NCBI RefSeq assembly: GCF_013140855.1
Contig: NZ_JABBPG010000007.1
Coordinates: 186,001 to 250,000, forward strand
Reading direction: 5' to 3'
DNA: 64,000 nt
Source: Pseudoalteromonas caenipelagi
GTDB taxonomy: Bacteria > Pseudomonadota > Gammaproteobacteria > Enterobacterales > Alteromonadaceae
Part shown: piece by piece, positions 25,886 to 34,372 of the stretch
How positions within the stretch are numbered: position 1 is the first letter of the stretch
Layout of the letters: every line of letters starts with the position of its first letter
Notes under the pieces: generated by a model
What the model was told of the DNA's origin: nothing
Database searches by the model: none
Seen by the model: the letters and a program-made list of their open reading frames with translations, nothing else
Made by a program: the position numbers and the translations under genes

Positions 25886-27184
25886 ATGTTTAAACGTTTA
25901 TTTTTTTATTCTGCAGCGGCTTTTATTTGCAGTATCTTTATTGCGGTTATTCTTTTAGATACCAATTATGTTGATATCCGTGTCCAAGAAGAAAAGCCTA
26001 TTTTAGAAGGCATTTATTCTGTCATCAATAAGCAAGCTCAAGAAGGCCCTATCAGTAATGATGTACTGAATTATTGGTCTGGTCAATTTGGTTATGAGTT
26101 AGATGTGTTGACTGTTCAGCAGGCTGAGGATTTAGAAGTAGATTTGGTACAGTTATCCCGTGCTGGAAGTATCATTGAATTGGTCAGTGGTTGGACGCAA
26201 GACAGTGTCACGGCTTACTATCAGCATGGTGAACAAATATTAGTGATGTCTAAGATGCATGTGGATAAGCAAGCTTACTTGCTCTACTGGCAATCGCTAT
26301 TGGTGACGATTTTAACAGTATTAGCACTGTTTGTTTATTGCTATGTACATATGCATAAAAAGTACATTAAGCGACTGTTAAACGCTTATGAAGCGTATGG
26401 TCAAGGTAAGCTCTCTTTACGCGTACCCACCGAAATGCCTGCTCCTTACAGTGTGCTTGCTAGTCACTTTAATACCATGGCAGAAAAAATTGAAAGCTTA
26501 CTCGAAGAGCATCAACATATGCTCAATGGTATTTCTCACGATTTAAAAACGCCACTCGCTCGGTTGCGCTTTGCATTAGATATGACTCGCAGTTGTAACA
26601 GTGCCGAAGAGTATCGTGAGACGATTCAGTTTATGGACGAAGATTTAGATGCCTTGGACGAATTACTCGATGACTGGTTTTTATATGTTGGTTTAAATGC
26701 CGCACGTAGAGAGCCTAAAATTCAGGTCTGCCGACTAGAAAGTATTGTTAATAAGGTGGTGAGTCGCAGTGTTCCTGCTTATTCACAGATTAATGCGCTT
26801 GCTCACATCGTGCCTGATATTGAGGTTAACGCTGACAAAAAGTTGCTGAAAAGAGCGATTGAGAACTTGGTAAATAACGCCTGCAAATTTGCTTCTAGTA
26901 CAATTCGTGTGAGTACGCGCTGCTGTGATGGGTATGTTTGTATTGACGTCGAGGATGATGGTGCAGGTATACCCGAAGACAAACGAGCAGCAGTACTAAA
27001 ACCTTTTTTACGCTTAGACAGTAGCCGTAACATACCGGGAATTGGACTTGGCTTATCGATTGTGGCGAGCATTTTAAACAGCCATAACGGTAAATTGGAG
27101 ATATGCGACTCCCCTTTGGGAGGCGCTAAGATCACCTTGATGCTGCCCAGTGAGAAAAAACTCACAAAGCCTAAGAGCAGCTAA
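25886..27184 (+). CDS. Membrane sensor histidine kinase
   Basis: 432 residues from ATG 25886; GTG 25856 and ATG 25865 inside the regulator gene are also in frame. Layout: membrane segment ~5-25, periplasmic domain ~26-135 with many Asp/Glu and few Lys/Arg, second membrane segment ~138-158, HAMP, HisKA (His218 in GISHDLKTPLARLR), HATPase (NLVNNACKF, DDGAGIP, GIGLGLSIV). It resembles PhoQ/RstB-type kinases. Pairing with the regulator just upstream is clear. An acidic sensor domain could suit a cationic signal such as the polyamine product or a divalent metal; this is inference. Confidence 0.9.
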   Translation: MFKRLFFYSAAAFICSIFIAVILLDTNYVDIRVQEEKPILEGIYSVINKQAQEGPISNDVLNYWSGQFGYELDVLTVQQAEDLEVDLVQLSRAGSIIELVSGWTQDSVTAYYQHGEQILVMSKMHVDKQAYLLYWQSLLVTILTVLALFVYCYVHMHKKYIKRLLNAYEAYGQGKLSLRVPTEMPAPYSVLASHFNTMAEKIESLLEEHQHMLNGISHDLKTPLARLRFALDMTRSCNSAEEYRETIQFMDEDLDALDELLDDWFLYVGLNAARREPKIQVCRLESIVNKVVSRSVPAYSQINALAHIVPDIEVNADKKLLKRAIENLVNNACKFASSTIRVSTRCCDGYVCIDVEDDGAGIPEDKRAAVLKPFLRLDSSRNIPGIGLGLSIVASILNSHNGKLEICDSPLGGAKITLMLPSEKKLTKPKSS

Positions 27185-27185
27185 A

Positions 27186-27579
27186 ATCCTGAAACAAGTT
27201 CAGGATGACAAACAACCCGTCATTCTGACGCAGGTCAGAATCTTGTTATATTTAGCAATCAGTGCGAGTGCAAGAAGATCCTGAAACAAGTTCAGAATGA
27301 CGAGAACCCCGTCATTCTGACGCAGGTCAGAATCTTGTTATATTTAGCAACCAGTGCGAGTGCAAGAAGATCCTGAAACAAGTTCAGGATGACAAGAAGC
27401 CCGTCACTCTGACGCAGGTCAGAATCTTGTTATATTTAGCAATCAGTGCGAGTGCAAGAAGATCCTGAAACAAGTTCAGAATGACGAGAACCCCGTCATT
27501 CTGACGCGGGTCAGAATCTTGTTATATTTAGCAACCAGTGCGAGTGCAAGAAGATCCTGAAACAAGTTCAGGATGACAA
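27186..27579. repeat. Array of 92-bp units, each two inverted REP-like hairpins
   Basis: ATCCTGAAACAAG recurs at 27186, 27278, 27370, 27462 and 27554: a strict 92-base period, four full units and a partial fifth. Each unit has hairpin A (TCCTGAA / TTCAGGA) and hairpin B (ATTCTGAC / GTCAGAAT). Reversed, B matches A at both ends (AAGAT...ATGAC), so each unit is a pair of inverted REP-like elements. Units 1 and 3 share variants (AATCAGT; TTCAGGATGACAA) and units 2 and 4 share others (AACCAGT; TTCAGAATGACGAG), which points to duplication of a 184-base dimer. It lies between convergent genes and may also end transcription. Confidence 0.95.
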
Positions 27580-27594
27580 ATCATTGGTTGTTTA

Positions 27595-29226
27595 TCAGCA
27601 ACTAAACTTGGCTATTTCTGTTTCTAGTTTAACGGTTAACTCTTTAATACTGTCAGTGGCGTGATGGGCTTTTTCAGACACACTGGCGGTTTGCGAGGCT
27701 GTATCTGAAATAGTTACGACACGACGTGCGGTATCTTCGCCAGCTTCGAGCTGCTCTTTCGCTGCATGAGCGATTTGGTGACTCATTTGCGATATTTCAC
27801 TCAATGAATTGGCCACTTTACGCAGTTCTTCACCAGCTTCTTTGGACATAGTCACGGTTTTCTCACTGGTATGAATTGACACTGTCACAGATGATTTCGC
27901 TTCTTGGGTGGCAGATTGCAGTTTGCCAATCATAGTATGAATTTCTTCGGTACTGGATTGCGTGCGTTGTGCAAGCTGGCGTACTTCATCTGCGACCACG
28001 GCAAAGCCACGGCCTTGCTCCCCAGCTCGCGCAGCTTCAATGGCGGCATTCAGAGCCAGTAAGTTGGTTTGTTCAGCAATGCTTTGAATAACACTCAGTA
28101 CATTAGCAATATTACTTACTTCTTCATCTAGGGTTTGTATGTTATTACCCGCACTGTCAATTTGCTGCTCTAATAAGGCGATGGTTTTTGCAGCTTCAGT
28201 AGTCAGCTTATCGGCATTCTGGCCTTGCTTCTCGGCTTCTTGTACGGAGTTGGCAGTTTGATCGGCATGTTCAACCACTGTTTGTGCAGAAGCCGTTAAC
28301 TCGGTGATAGCAGAGGCAACCATTTGTGTTTCGCTACTTAAACTGCGAGTTAGTTGCTCAAGCTCATTTGAACGTTGCTCACCATCGTTACTCTGTGATT
28401 TAAGTGCGTCGCTTACTCCTGCAATACCACCAACTACGCCTTGCAAGCCTTGTTGCATGTAGCTCATCGCCGCAATAATACTGTCTTCTTTTGCTTGTGC
28501 GGTATTAATTGGTGAGCTCAAGTTGCCACGCGATACTTGCTTTACAATAGAGAGCACTTCATCTAGCTCGCCACCAAGCTTGTTAGATAAAGCCAAACCA
28601 AACTTAGCTAACGCAAATGTTAAGGCAACGGCAATGAGCAAAGATAAGCTCAACAACCAACGTGCGGTGCCCCAGTATCGAGCGTCGACTTCTTTGGCAC
28701 TGATCCCCGTACCCACGTACCAACCAAACCCAGAGGTTTTTTGTACAACAGAGGTTAAGTCAACCACTTCTCCATCACGCACAGAATCCCATTTGTAGGT
28801 GATAATTTGGTCTGTTTTGCTGCCAACCAAACGTTCGACCATACGGCCTATACTGTTACCTTTGGAATCCTTAAAGTCATTAAAGCTTGTACCATGAAGT
28901 TGCGGATCATGAGGGGTGGCAACAAAGTTAAGCTCATCATCAACAACATAGACATATTCAGAGTCATGGTATTTGTTTTCTCTAAGCATCTGAATTGCAA
29001 GTTTTTTAGCTTGTTTTTCACTCAGAGCACCCGTTTCTACATAGTCTTCGAATTGTTCGACAATATTAACTGTGCTTTTCATCAATTGATTGATGCGTGC
29101 AATATTGTCTGATTCACTCGCATGACGTAAAGCTTGTAATCCTAATGTGGCGACCAGTAAAAGTGAGAGGAAAATAGCCGCGGCGAAAAGTATTATTTTA
29201 ATTCTTAATGTTAAACCTGATAGCAC
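27595..29226 (-). CDS. Methyl-accepting chemotaxis protein with Cache sensor domain
   Basis: 543 residues; start GTG at 29226 has AAAGGGG six bases upstream. Membrane segment ~8-30, periplasmic Cache-type domain ~40-180 ([28 protein letters not shown]), second membrane segment ~185-205, HAMP, then a long cytoplasmic signalling domain with the conserved tip [20 protein letters not shown]. It senses a small ligand and signals to CheA/CheW. The ligand cannot be read from the sequence. It converges on the cluster's kinase gene across the repeat array. Confidence 0.93.
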   Translation of the reverse strand: MLSGLTLRIKIILFAAAIFLSLLLVATLGLQALRHASESDNIARINQLMKSTVNIVEQFEDYVETGALSEKQAKKLAIQMLRENKYHDSEYVYVVDDELNFVATPHDPQLHGTSFNDFKDSKGNSIGRMVERLVGSKTDQIITYKWDSVRDGEVVDLTSVVQKTSGFGWYVGTGISAKEVDARYWGTARWLLSLSLLIAVALTFALAKFGLALSNKLGGELDEVLSIVKQVSRGNLSSPINTAQAKEDSIIAAMSYMQQGLQGVVGGIAGVSDALKSQSNDGEQRSNELEQLTRSLSSETQMVASAITELTASAQTVVEHADQTANSVQEAEKQGQNADKLTTEAAKTIALLEQQIDSAGNNIQTLDEEVSNIANVLSVIQSIAEQTNLLALNAAIEAARAGEQGRGFAVVADEVRQLAQRTQSSTEEIHTMIGKLQSATQEAKSSVTVSIHTSEKTVTMSKEAGEELRKVANSLSEISQMSHQIAHAAKEQLEAGEDTARRVVTISDTASQTASVSEKAHHATDSIKELTVKLETEIAKFSC

Positions 29227-29351
29227 GATACGCCCCTTTCAGATAATAGAGTATTATTATCTACCATGTTTATCGGAATCATGTAAGTAACATATAGTGC
29301 ATTTGGCTAAAAATGGAGATGATATTTCCTCATATTGATGAGATTATTTAC

Positions 29352-30062
29352 TTACTTTGCATTGATTATGCTTATTTCATGCTCCGTTAAAGGGCGATAC
29401 TCACCACTTGCTAACGTGTCGTCTAATTCAATATCAGCAATTTTTTCTCTATGAAGTTCAACAACTTTATTGCCAACGGCTGCAAGCATACGTTTAACTT
29501 GGTGGTATTTGCCTTCGCAAATAGATAACCGCAAACAGTAACTTTCTAGCTTTTGTGCGATGGCAGGCAAAGTGGCTTGTTTTTCATTATGCAATTGCAC
29601 ACCTGCTCTGAGTTGTTCAAGGGCTTCTTCCGTTATTGGCTCTTGAGTTTCAACTAAATAAGTTTTGAATTTTTGCTTTTTTGGAGAGGTGATCTGATGA
29701 GACCAATCACCATCATTAGTGATAAGTACAAGGCCTGTGGTATCTATATCTAAACGACCTGCAACATGAAAATCTTTTAAGTTAGGTTCGTCTAACAAAT
29801 CAAAGACAGTGGCATGCATTTCATCACTATTAGCGCAGACATAACCCGCTGGTTTATTCAACATGAAGTAGCGCTTGCCCAAATACTGCAACGGTTTACC
29901 CTGCCAAGTGACGAGATCGTCCTGAGTAACTGAATAATCAAATTTATTAACCAGTTCACCGTTAACGGTTACATAACGTCTTTTAATACCAGCTTTGACT
30001 TTGGTACGTGGCAATTCAGTGAGGTGGCTCAAAAACTTATCCAAGCGACAAGGAAACTTCAT
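29352..30062 (-). CDS. rsuA: 16S rRNA pseudouridine(516) synthase RsuA
   Basis: 236 residues. N-terminal S4-like RNA-binding domain (MKFPCRLDKFLSHLTELPR), then a pseudouridine synthase domain with catalytic Asp105 in GRLDIDTTGLVLITNDG and KKQKFKTY, GKYHQVKRM motifs. Length and order fit RsuA, not the longer RluB or RluF, although the close paralogues RluE/RluF are hard to exclude without alignment. It probably modifies U516 of 16S rRNA. Confidence 0.85.
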   Translation of the reverse strand: MKFPCRLDKFLSHLTELPRTKVKAGIKRRYVTVNGELVNKFDYSVTQDDLVTWQGKPLQYLGKRYFMLNKPAGYVCANSDEMHATVFDLLDEPNLKDFHVAGRLDIDTTGLVLITNDGDWSHQITSPKKQKFKTYLVETQEPITEEALEQLRAGVQLHNEKQATLPAIAQKLESYCLRLSICEGKYHQVKRMLAAVGNKVVELHREKIADIELDDTLASGEYRPLTEHEISIINAK

Positions 30063-30118
30063 AATCTTTTATCTTTAATTTTAACGGAACATCATTATAC
30101 GCAACTGTGTTACTTAGA

Positions 30119-30448
30119 TCAGTTTTTTCGGTATACCTCGGGGATTAAATCATACGGATGAACACTAAGTAGCCAGTTGCTATCAAGTAGAGTTTTCAAA
30201 GCGCTGAGAATAGTTTCGCTCAATAATTGCTTTTGCTCTTCACTGCGTCCTGCTATGAGGTGAGCTTGTACATGGACAAAGCCGCTTTTACCTGCTTGTA
30301 CTTTAAAGTGCTCAAAACTCTGGCTACGAGTTTTTATCGTGCTGTTATCAAACAAGTTTGTTCGCTCTGTGGCTTGGTGGACGCATGTAACAAGGTCAGT
30401 AGTTGGTACAGGAAGGTTACTGGCATGTTCAATGATTATATGTGGCAT
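30119..30448 (-). CDS. 5-carboxymethyl-2-hydroxymuconate isomerase family protein
   Basis: 109 residues. It starts MPHIIIEHASNL, which matches the family's N-terminal Pro (Pro2, exposed after Met removal, is the catalytic base in this tautomerase-like fold). The central FVHVQAHLIAGRSEEQK also fits. In E. coli the homologue acts in homoprotocatechuate breakdown, but no other genes of that route are nearby, so the substrate here is uncertain. It is divergent from the creA-like gene and probably shares the upstream region 30449-30513. Confidence 0.8.
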   Translation of the reverse strand: MPHIIIEHASNLPVPTTDLVTCVHQATERTNLFDNSTIKTRSQSFEHFKVQAGKSGFVHVQAHLIAGRSEEQKQLLSETILSALKTLLDSNWLLSVHPYDLIPEVYRKN

Positions 30449-30513
30449 GATGACTTATTGGTCCAAGTATGAGTAAATGGGGCTATATTAGGTCATTTAT
30501 ATGGAAATACTAG

Positions 30514-30987
30514 ATGTATAAATACAAAATTGTATTGGCTGCCATTGCTACAGTGATGACATTAAGTGGCTGTAGTGATGATGCTGCCAAAGTAAGTTTA
30601 GGTTTGTTTACCACCAAAGATGTGGTGGTATCAGCTCAGCAAGACCCGATTGTTACGGGAGTTACCTGCCATATTAGTCATGTTGAAGCCGACTTTGATT
30701 TTTCTGACCCATCGGATATGTCGATAGCATGTCGCCAAACGGGTGAAATTACTGAGCAACAGATGCAACAAATTGATTTATCTAAAGATGGTGAAGTTGT
30801 CTTTAAAACATCAAAAAGTATTTTATTTAAATCATTAAAAGTTCGTCGTATTTATGACGCTAAAACTCGCACTTTATTGTATTTATCTTACTCGACCAAA
30901 GAAACCAGTGGCAGTCATCACCATGCCTTGTCGACAGTACCACTTTATAATACAAAAGCTTGGCAATGGGCAACGAGAACTGAGTAA
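30514..30987 (+). CDS. creA: CreA family protein, predicted lipoprotein
   Basis: 157 residues. Signal sequence with a lipobox-like LSGC around residues 17-20, so a lipoprotein is predicted. The rest matches CreA: PIVTGVTCHISHVEADF, DPSDMSIACRQTGEI, VFKTSK, LLYLSYS and a C-terminal STVPLY. The function of CreA is not well established. First gene of a plus-strand run; the next gene starts two bases after its stop. Confidence 0.85.
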   Translation: MYKYKIVLAAIATVMTLSGCSDDAAKVSLGLFTTKDVVVSAQQDPIVTGVTCHISHVEADFDFSDPSDMSIACRQTGEITEQQMQQIDLSKDGEVVFKTSKSILFKSLKVRRIYDAKTRTLLYLSYSTKETSGSHHHALSTVPLYNTKAWQWATRTE

Positions 30988-30989
30988 TT

Positions 30990-31775
30990 ATGCTAGCGTT
31001 ATTTAAATCAAAACCATTATTAAGTGAGTCAGAAGTAGCTTGGCTGATGGACACATTTGTCTGGGCATGTGAGCATTTTGACGGGCAATACTTTTTATCT
31101 AGTACACAGATCATAGAGCCTACGGGGCAGTACTTTCCTGACCAAGTAACCAGTGTTGAGCAAATGGCACAGACGGTGTTTAAGCGTGTGCGAGATTATG
31201 CGGGTTTGCAAACATGGCCATTACAATTGGTTGGTCCTGCAAATTTACCTGCTGAGCAAACTATGCCGGTATTTAGTTTTTCCGATACCATGCGCGGGGA
31301 GTCGGCTATGCTCAATGTACAGCCACCACATGATGTATTGTTGTCGTATAATCCAAACCAAATTAATCAACCTCAAGATTTAGTGGCCAGCTTTGCTGGC
31401 AGCTTAGCGACGGTCATGATTTATCAAAAAGGTGCGTTACCACCAGGTGGAGAGCAACAAATTGCAGCTGCCAGCGATGCGTTAGCTTGCTTTATGGGCT
31501 TTGGCGTGATGATGAGTAACACGGTATATCAATTCAAAGGAGGGTGTGGCTCTTGCTATAACCCTTATGCGAATCGCCAAGCGGCACTGAGCGAAGCGCA
31601 GACGGTCTTTATGCATGCTTTAGTGTGTTATTTCAAACCCAATGTAGATGGTAAAAAGCATTTGAAACCACATTTAAAGAGCATTTATAAAAAAGCGCGA
31701 AAGCAAATTGAAAGTTACGTTAGTGATTCACCTAATCCAGTCTTACTGATGCTCAAGGAGCAAAGTAATGCTTGA
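30990..31775 (+). CDS. Conserved-looking cytoplasmic protein of unknown function
   Basis: 261 residues; ATG 30990, two bases after creA. No signal peptide or membrane segment. Notable phrases: SEVAWLMDTFVWACEHF near the N-terminus, a proline-flanked IIEPTGQYFPD, and a Cys-bearing FKGGCGSCYNPYANRQAAL at ~184. It ends with a basic stretch and overlaps the start of the transporter gene by eight bases. I do not recognise a named family. Codon use and tight packing indicate a real gene. Confidence 0.75.
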   Translation: MLALFKSKPLLSESEVAWLMDTFVWACEHFDGQYFLSSTQIIEPTGQYFPDQVTSVEQMAQTVFKRVRDYAGLQTWPLQLVGPANLPAEQTMPVFSFSDTMRGESAMLNVQPPHDVLLSYNPNQINQPQDLVASFAGSLATVMIYQKGALPPGGEQQIAAASDALACFMGFGVMMSNTVYQFKGGCGSCYNPYANRQAALSEAQTVFMHALVCYFKPNVDGKKHLKPHLKSIYKKARKQIESYVSDSPNPVLLMLKEQSNA

Positions 31776-32394
31776 GTTTGTCGATGAATTTTTGTTGATT
31801 GCTGTGGCGCATTTTTTTGCCGTCGCAAGTCCTGGCCCTGACTTTGCAATTGTATTAAAGCAAAGTATTCAACGGGGACGAGCAAATGCGCTATGGACAA
31901 GCGGTGGAGTTGCATTGGGTATTTTAGTCCATGTTACCTATTGTTTGCTTGGTGTGGCGATTATTTTGTCTCAGTCACCAACATTGTTTAACGTGCTTAA
32001 ATATGTTGCGGGTGCTTATTTGGCCTATATGGGTGTTCAGGCGCTGCGCGCAAAACCAGCACAGGGTAATTCATCGAGCGAAAAACCAGTTGTTCAGGAT
32101 ACTGAAAGCGCTTGGCAAGCATTGAGACGCGGTTTTTTAGTTAATGCGCTTAATCCAAAAGCGACGCTGTTTTTTCTCTCGTTGTTTACCTTGGTTATTT
32201 CACCGTCAACGCCCACCAAAGTCCAAGCATTTTATGGGTTGTATATGGCTTTTGCTACTTGGGTATGGTTCTCGTTTTTAGCTTTGGTATTGAGCAAAGA
32301 GCGTGTACGTGCTTTTTTTGCGCGAGCGGGTCATTGGTTTGACAGAGGGATTGGCGTTGTCTTAATCGCTTTGGCGGTAAGAGTTGTGATTTAA
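31768..32394 (+). CDS. LysE/RhtB-family amino acid exporter
   Basis: 208 residues; ATG 31768 overlaps the upstream gene. Six predicted membrane segments and family signatures: AVASPGPDFAIVLKQSIQRG at ~18-37, GVALGILVHVTYCLLGV, and LVNALNPKATLFFLSLF. Members export amino acids such as homoserine, threonine, lysine or leucine. The substrate cannot be assigned from sequence. Confidence 0.9.
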   Translation: MLEFVDEFLLIAVAHFFAVASPGPDFAIVLKQSIQRGRANALWTSGGVALGILVHVTYCLLGVAIILSQSPTLFNVLKYVAGAYLAYMGVQALRAKPAQGNSSSEKPVVQDTESAWQALRRGFLVNALNPKATLFFLSLFTLVISPSTPTKVQAFYGLYMAFATWVWFSFLALVLSKERVRAFFARAGHWFDRGIGVVLIALAVRVVI

Positions 32395-32414
32395 GTAAAG
32401 GTTAATAAAGCAGT

Positions 32415-32939
32415 ATGAGTATTAAGCCCCATATCAATTTTGCATTTGGCTCGAACATGTCAACTAAGCGGTTATTTGCCCGCTTACCCCAAGCGCAGTG
32501 CTTAGGTGTCGCTAAGCTTTTTGGTCATCAGCTTACATTTAATATGCTAAGCACCGATGGTTCAGCCAAATGTACTATCGAAGCGACTCATCGGCGTGAT
32601 GATTTGGTCATGGGGGTCCTGTATGCCTTAAATGATCAAGAAATTAATCAATTAGATATCATCGAAGGGGCGCGTTACGATCGTGTTGCGCTTGACGTTG
32701 AGGCATTAGAACATGGTCCGATGCGTGCGCATTGCTATATCGCCAATACGTTTATTGATACGCATCTACCTTTTGATTGGTATGTGCAGCATGTACTGCA
32801 TGGGGCGTTAGAGCATCGGTTTCCTGCTGATTATGTTAAGCACATTGAAGCGCAACAGCATGTCACTGATCATGACCTAGAACGTGCCCAGCGAGAATGG
32901 CAGCTATATCAAAAAGTGAGAGTGAGTAACAAAGTTTAA
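32415..32939 (+). CDS. Gamma-glutamylcyclotransferase-like protein
   Basis: 174 residues. The N-terminal FAFGSNMSTKRLFAR matches the conserved phosphate/substrate loop of the GGCT/AIG2 fold, and the DIIEGARYDRV stretch carries the expected acidic residue. Enzymes of this fold cleave gamma-glutamyl amines or peptides to 5-oxoproline; some act on gamma-glutamylpolyamines. The specific substrate is unknown. It lies 20 bases after the LysE-family gene. Confidence 0.8.
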   Translation: MSIKPHINFAFGSNMSTKRLFARLPQAQCLGVAKLFGHQLTFNMLSTDGSAKCTIEATHRRDDLVMGVLYALNDQEINQLDIIEGARYDRVALDVEALEHGPMRAHCYIANTFIDTHLPFDWYVQHVLHGALEHRFPADYVKHIEAQQHVTDHDLERAQREWQLYQKVRVSNKV

Positions 32940-32989
32940 TTTTGATGTGCAGGAAAAAATTCAAGATGTTGGTAATTAACACCAAAGTC

Positions 32990-33011
32990 GCACTGTGCTC
33001 GCTCACAGTGC
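32990..33011 (+). terminator. Strong hairpin between GGCT-like and HDAC-like genes
   Basis: GCACTGTG (32990-32997) and CACAGTGC (33004-33011) form a perfect 8-bp stem with a six-base loop. The following bases are only partly T-rich, so termination is possible but not certain. Confidence 0.5.
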
Positions 33012-33048
33012 TTGTTACACTTATATAAAAACGAGTTGAAGGATTACA

Positions 33049-33972
33049 ATGAGAACTGCAGTGATAAGCCACCCTCATTGTCGAAAGCATTCGATGGGGC
33101 CTGAGCACCCTGAGTGTCCAGAACGATTAGATGCGATCACCGATAGGTTATTAGCGTCGGGTGTCGATGCTACCATCGCTCATATGCAAGCACCTAAAGT
33201 GAGTATGTCTCACGTGGCGTTAGTACACGAGCAGTCTCATATTGATAAAGTGTGCGCAGCGATACCTGAGCAAGGTGTACATGAATTTGCAGAGGATGTT
33301 TGGTTGTGTCCTGAGTCGTTCAAAGCGATTGAACGAGCGGCGGGGGCTGGTATATTAGCCGTTGATGAAATATTAGCTGGTAATTTAGATGCCGCGTTTT
33401 GTAGCGTACGCCCGCCGGGACATCACGCGAACCAATCCTCTTCATCGGGCTTTTGTGTATTTAATAATCTGGCAATTGCCGTTGCCTATGCAAAATCATT
33501 GGGTGTAAAGCGCATAGCGGTATTGGATATCGATGTACATCATGGCAATGGCACACAAGACATAATGCGTGAGCAACCTGATGTGTTGTTTTGCTCTTTA
33601 TTCCAGCATCCATTTTATCCAAACACCGAAATCGAGAACAACCAGCATATCGTCAACTCTCCATTGCCAGTGGCAAGTAAAGGTGAAGACTTACAAGCGC
33701 TGTTTAACCAACAATGGTTGCCTAAATTAATGGCATTTAAGGCGGAGCTCATCTTTATCAGTGCGGGGTTCGATGCGCATATTGAAGACGACATGGGCGG
33801 TTTACAATTTGTAGAGGCCGATTATCAGTGGCTAACAGAGCAAGTGATAAACGTAGCCAATAGTACCCAAGCGAAGGGGATTATCTCTTTTTTAGAAGGG
33901 GGATATGCTTTGTCGGCTTTAGGGCGCAGCGTTGCTACACACATCAAAGCATTGGTTGAAGGGCACTTCTAA
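33049..33972 (+). CDS. Histone-deacetylase-family hydrolase
   Basis: 307 residues; ATG 33049 after AAGGA. Arginase/deacetylase fold with class II HDAC-like signatures: RPPGHHA (His125-His126), zinc ligands Asp162 and His164 in DIDVHHGNGT and Asp242 in SAGFDAH, plus a C-terminal EGGY. Bacterial members remove acetyl groups from polyamines, proteins or small molecules. The gene is about 6 kb outside the metabolite cluster among housekeeping genes, so a pathway role is not implied. Confidence 0.92.
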   Translation: MRTAVISHPHCRKHSMGPEHPECPERLDAITDRLLASGVDATIAHMQAPKVSMSHVALVHEQSHIDKVCAAIPEQGVHEFAEDVWLCPESFKAIERAAGAGILAVDEILAGNLDAAFCSVRPPGHHANQSSSSGFCVFNNLAIAVAYAKSLGVKRIAVLDIDVHHGNGTQDIMREQPDVLFCSLFQHPFYPNTEIENNQHIVNSPLPVASKGEDLQALFNQQWLPKLMAFKAELIFISAGFDAHIEDDMGGLQFVEADYQWLTEQVINVANSTQAKGIISFLEGGYALSALGRSVATHIKALVEGHF

Positions 33973-33989
33973 GTTACCCCGAGTTCAGA

Positions 33990-34295
33990 TTAGTTATGTA
34001 GTTGTTTGAGCAATTCAAAGGCTTGTTGATAGGTTTGTAGAGATATCTTTTGCACGCAACATTGCCCATCTTCCATAAGCGCTTGCTGAACTAACTCAGT
34101 GAGCGGTTGTAGTTGAATTGCAGCTATTTCATTTCCCAATAAATCGCAGCAATTGCCGTCTTTTAGCACACACACCGCTTGATTCTTTTGCTCGGTGGTT
34201 AAATAAAAAGTGCTCTGTTCAAGTGAATGAGGGCTGTCAATATATTCAATACTTTCTTCTAAACACAGCAAGAGTGGGTAATATTTTATTGTCAT
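33990..34295 (-). CDS. Small hypothetical protein
   Basis: 101 residues, convergent with the HDAC-like gene (17 bases between stops). It contains several Cys residues and no membrane segment. I do not recognise the family with confidence; it looks like the ~100-residue uncharacterised proteins common in Alteromonadales. It is divergent from the CBS/GGDEF/EAL gene. Confidence 0.6.
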   Translation of the reverse strand: MTIKYYPLLLCLEESIEYIDSPHSLEQSTFYLTTEQKNQAVCVLKDGNCCDLLGNEIAAIQLQPLTELVQQALMEDGQCCVQKISLQTYQQAFELLKQLHN

Positions 34296-34340
34296 AGTTT
34301 GTTCTCAATCAAAGTATAAAACATGAGCAGCATTATACTG

Positions 34341-34360
34341 CGTATTCGAGTAAGAATACG
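34341..34360 (+). promoter_or_regulatory. Hairpin just upstream of the ribosome site of the GGDEF-EAL gene
   Basis: CGTATTC (34341-34347) and GAATACG (34354-34360) form a perfect 7-bp stem with a six-base loop. The right arm abuts the GAGG that precedes ATG 34373, so the structure could affect translation or be a protein-binding palindrome. Confidence 0.4.
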
Positions 34361-34372
34361 AGGTTGTGCTCA

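Noticed and set aside
27186..27579. CRISPR array
   Set aside because: The whole 92-base unit is repeated, including the parts between hairpins; there are no unique spacers and no cas genes.
30119..30448. Homoprotocatechuate degradation locus
   Set aside because: Only the small isomerase-like gene is present; no dioxygenase, dehydrogenase or decarboxylase of that route is nearby.
33049..33972. HDAC-like enzyme as an acetylpolyamine hydrolase belonging to the polyamine cluster
   Set aside because: It is 6 kb beyond the repeat border, in a run with unrelated housekeeping-type genes; family members occur widely without such clusters.
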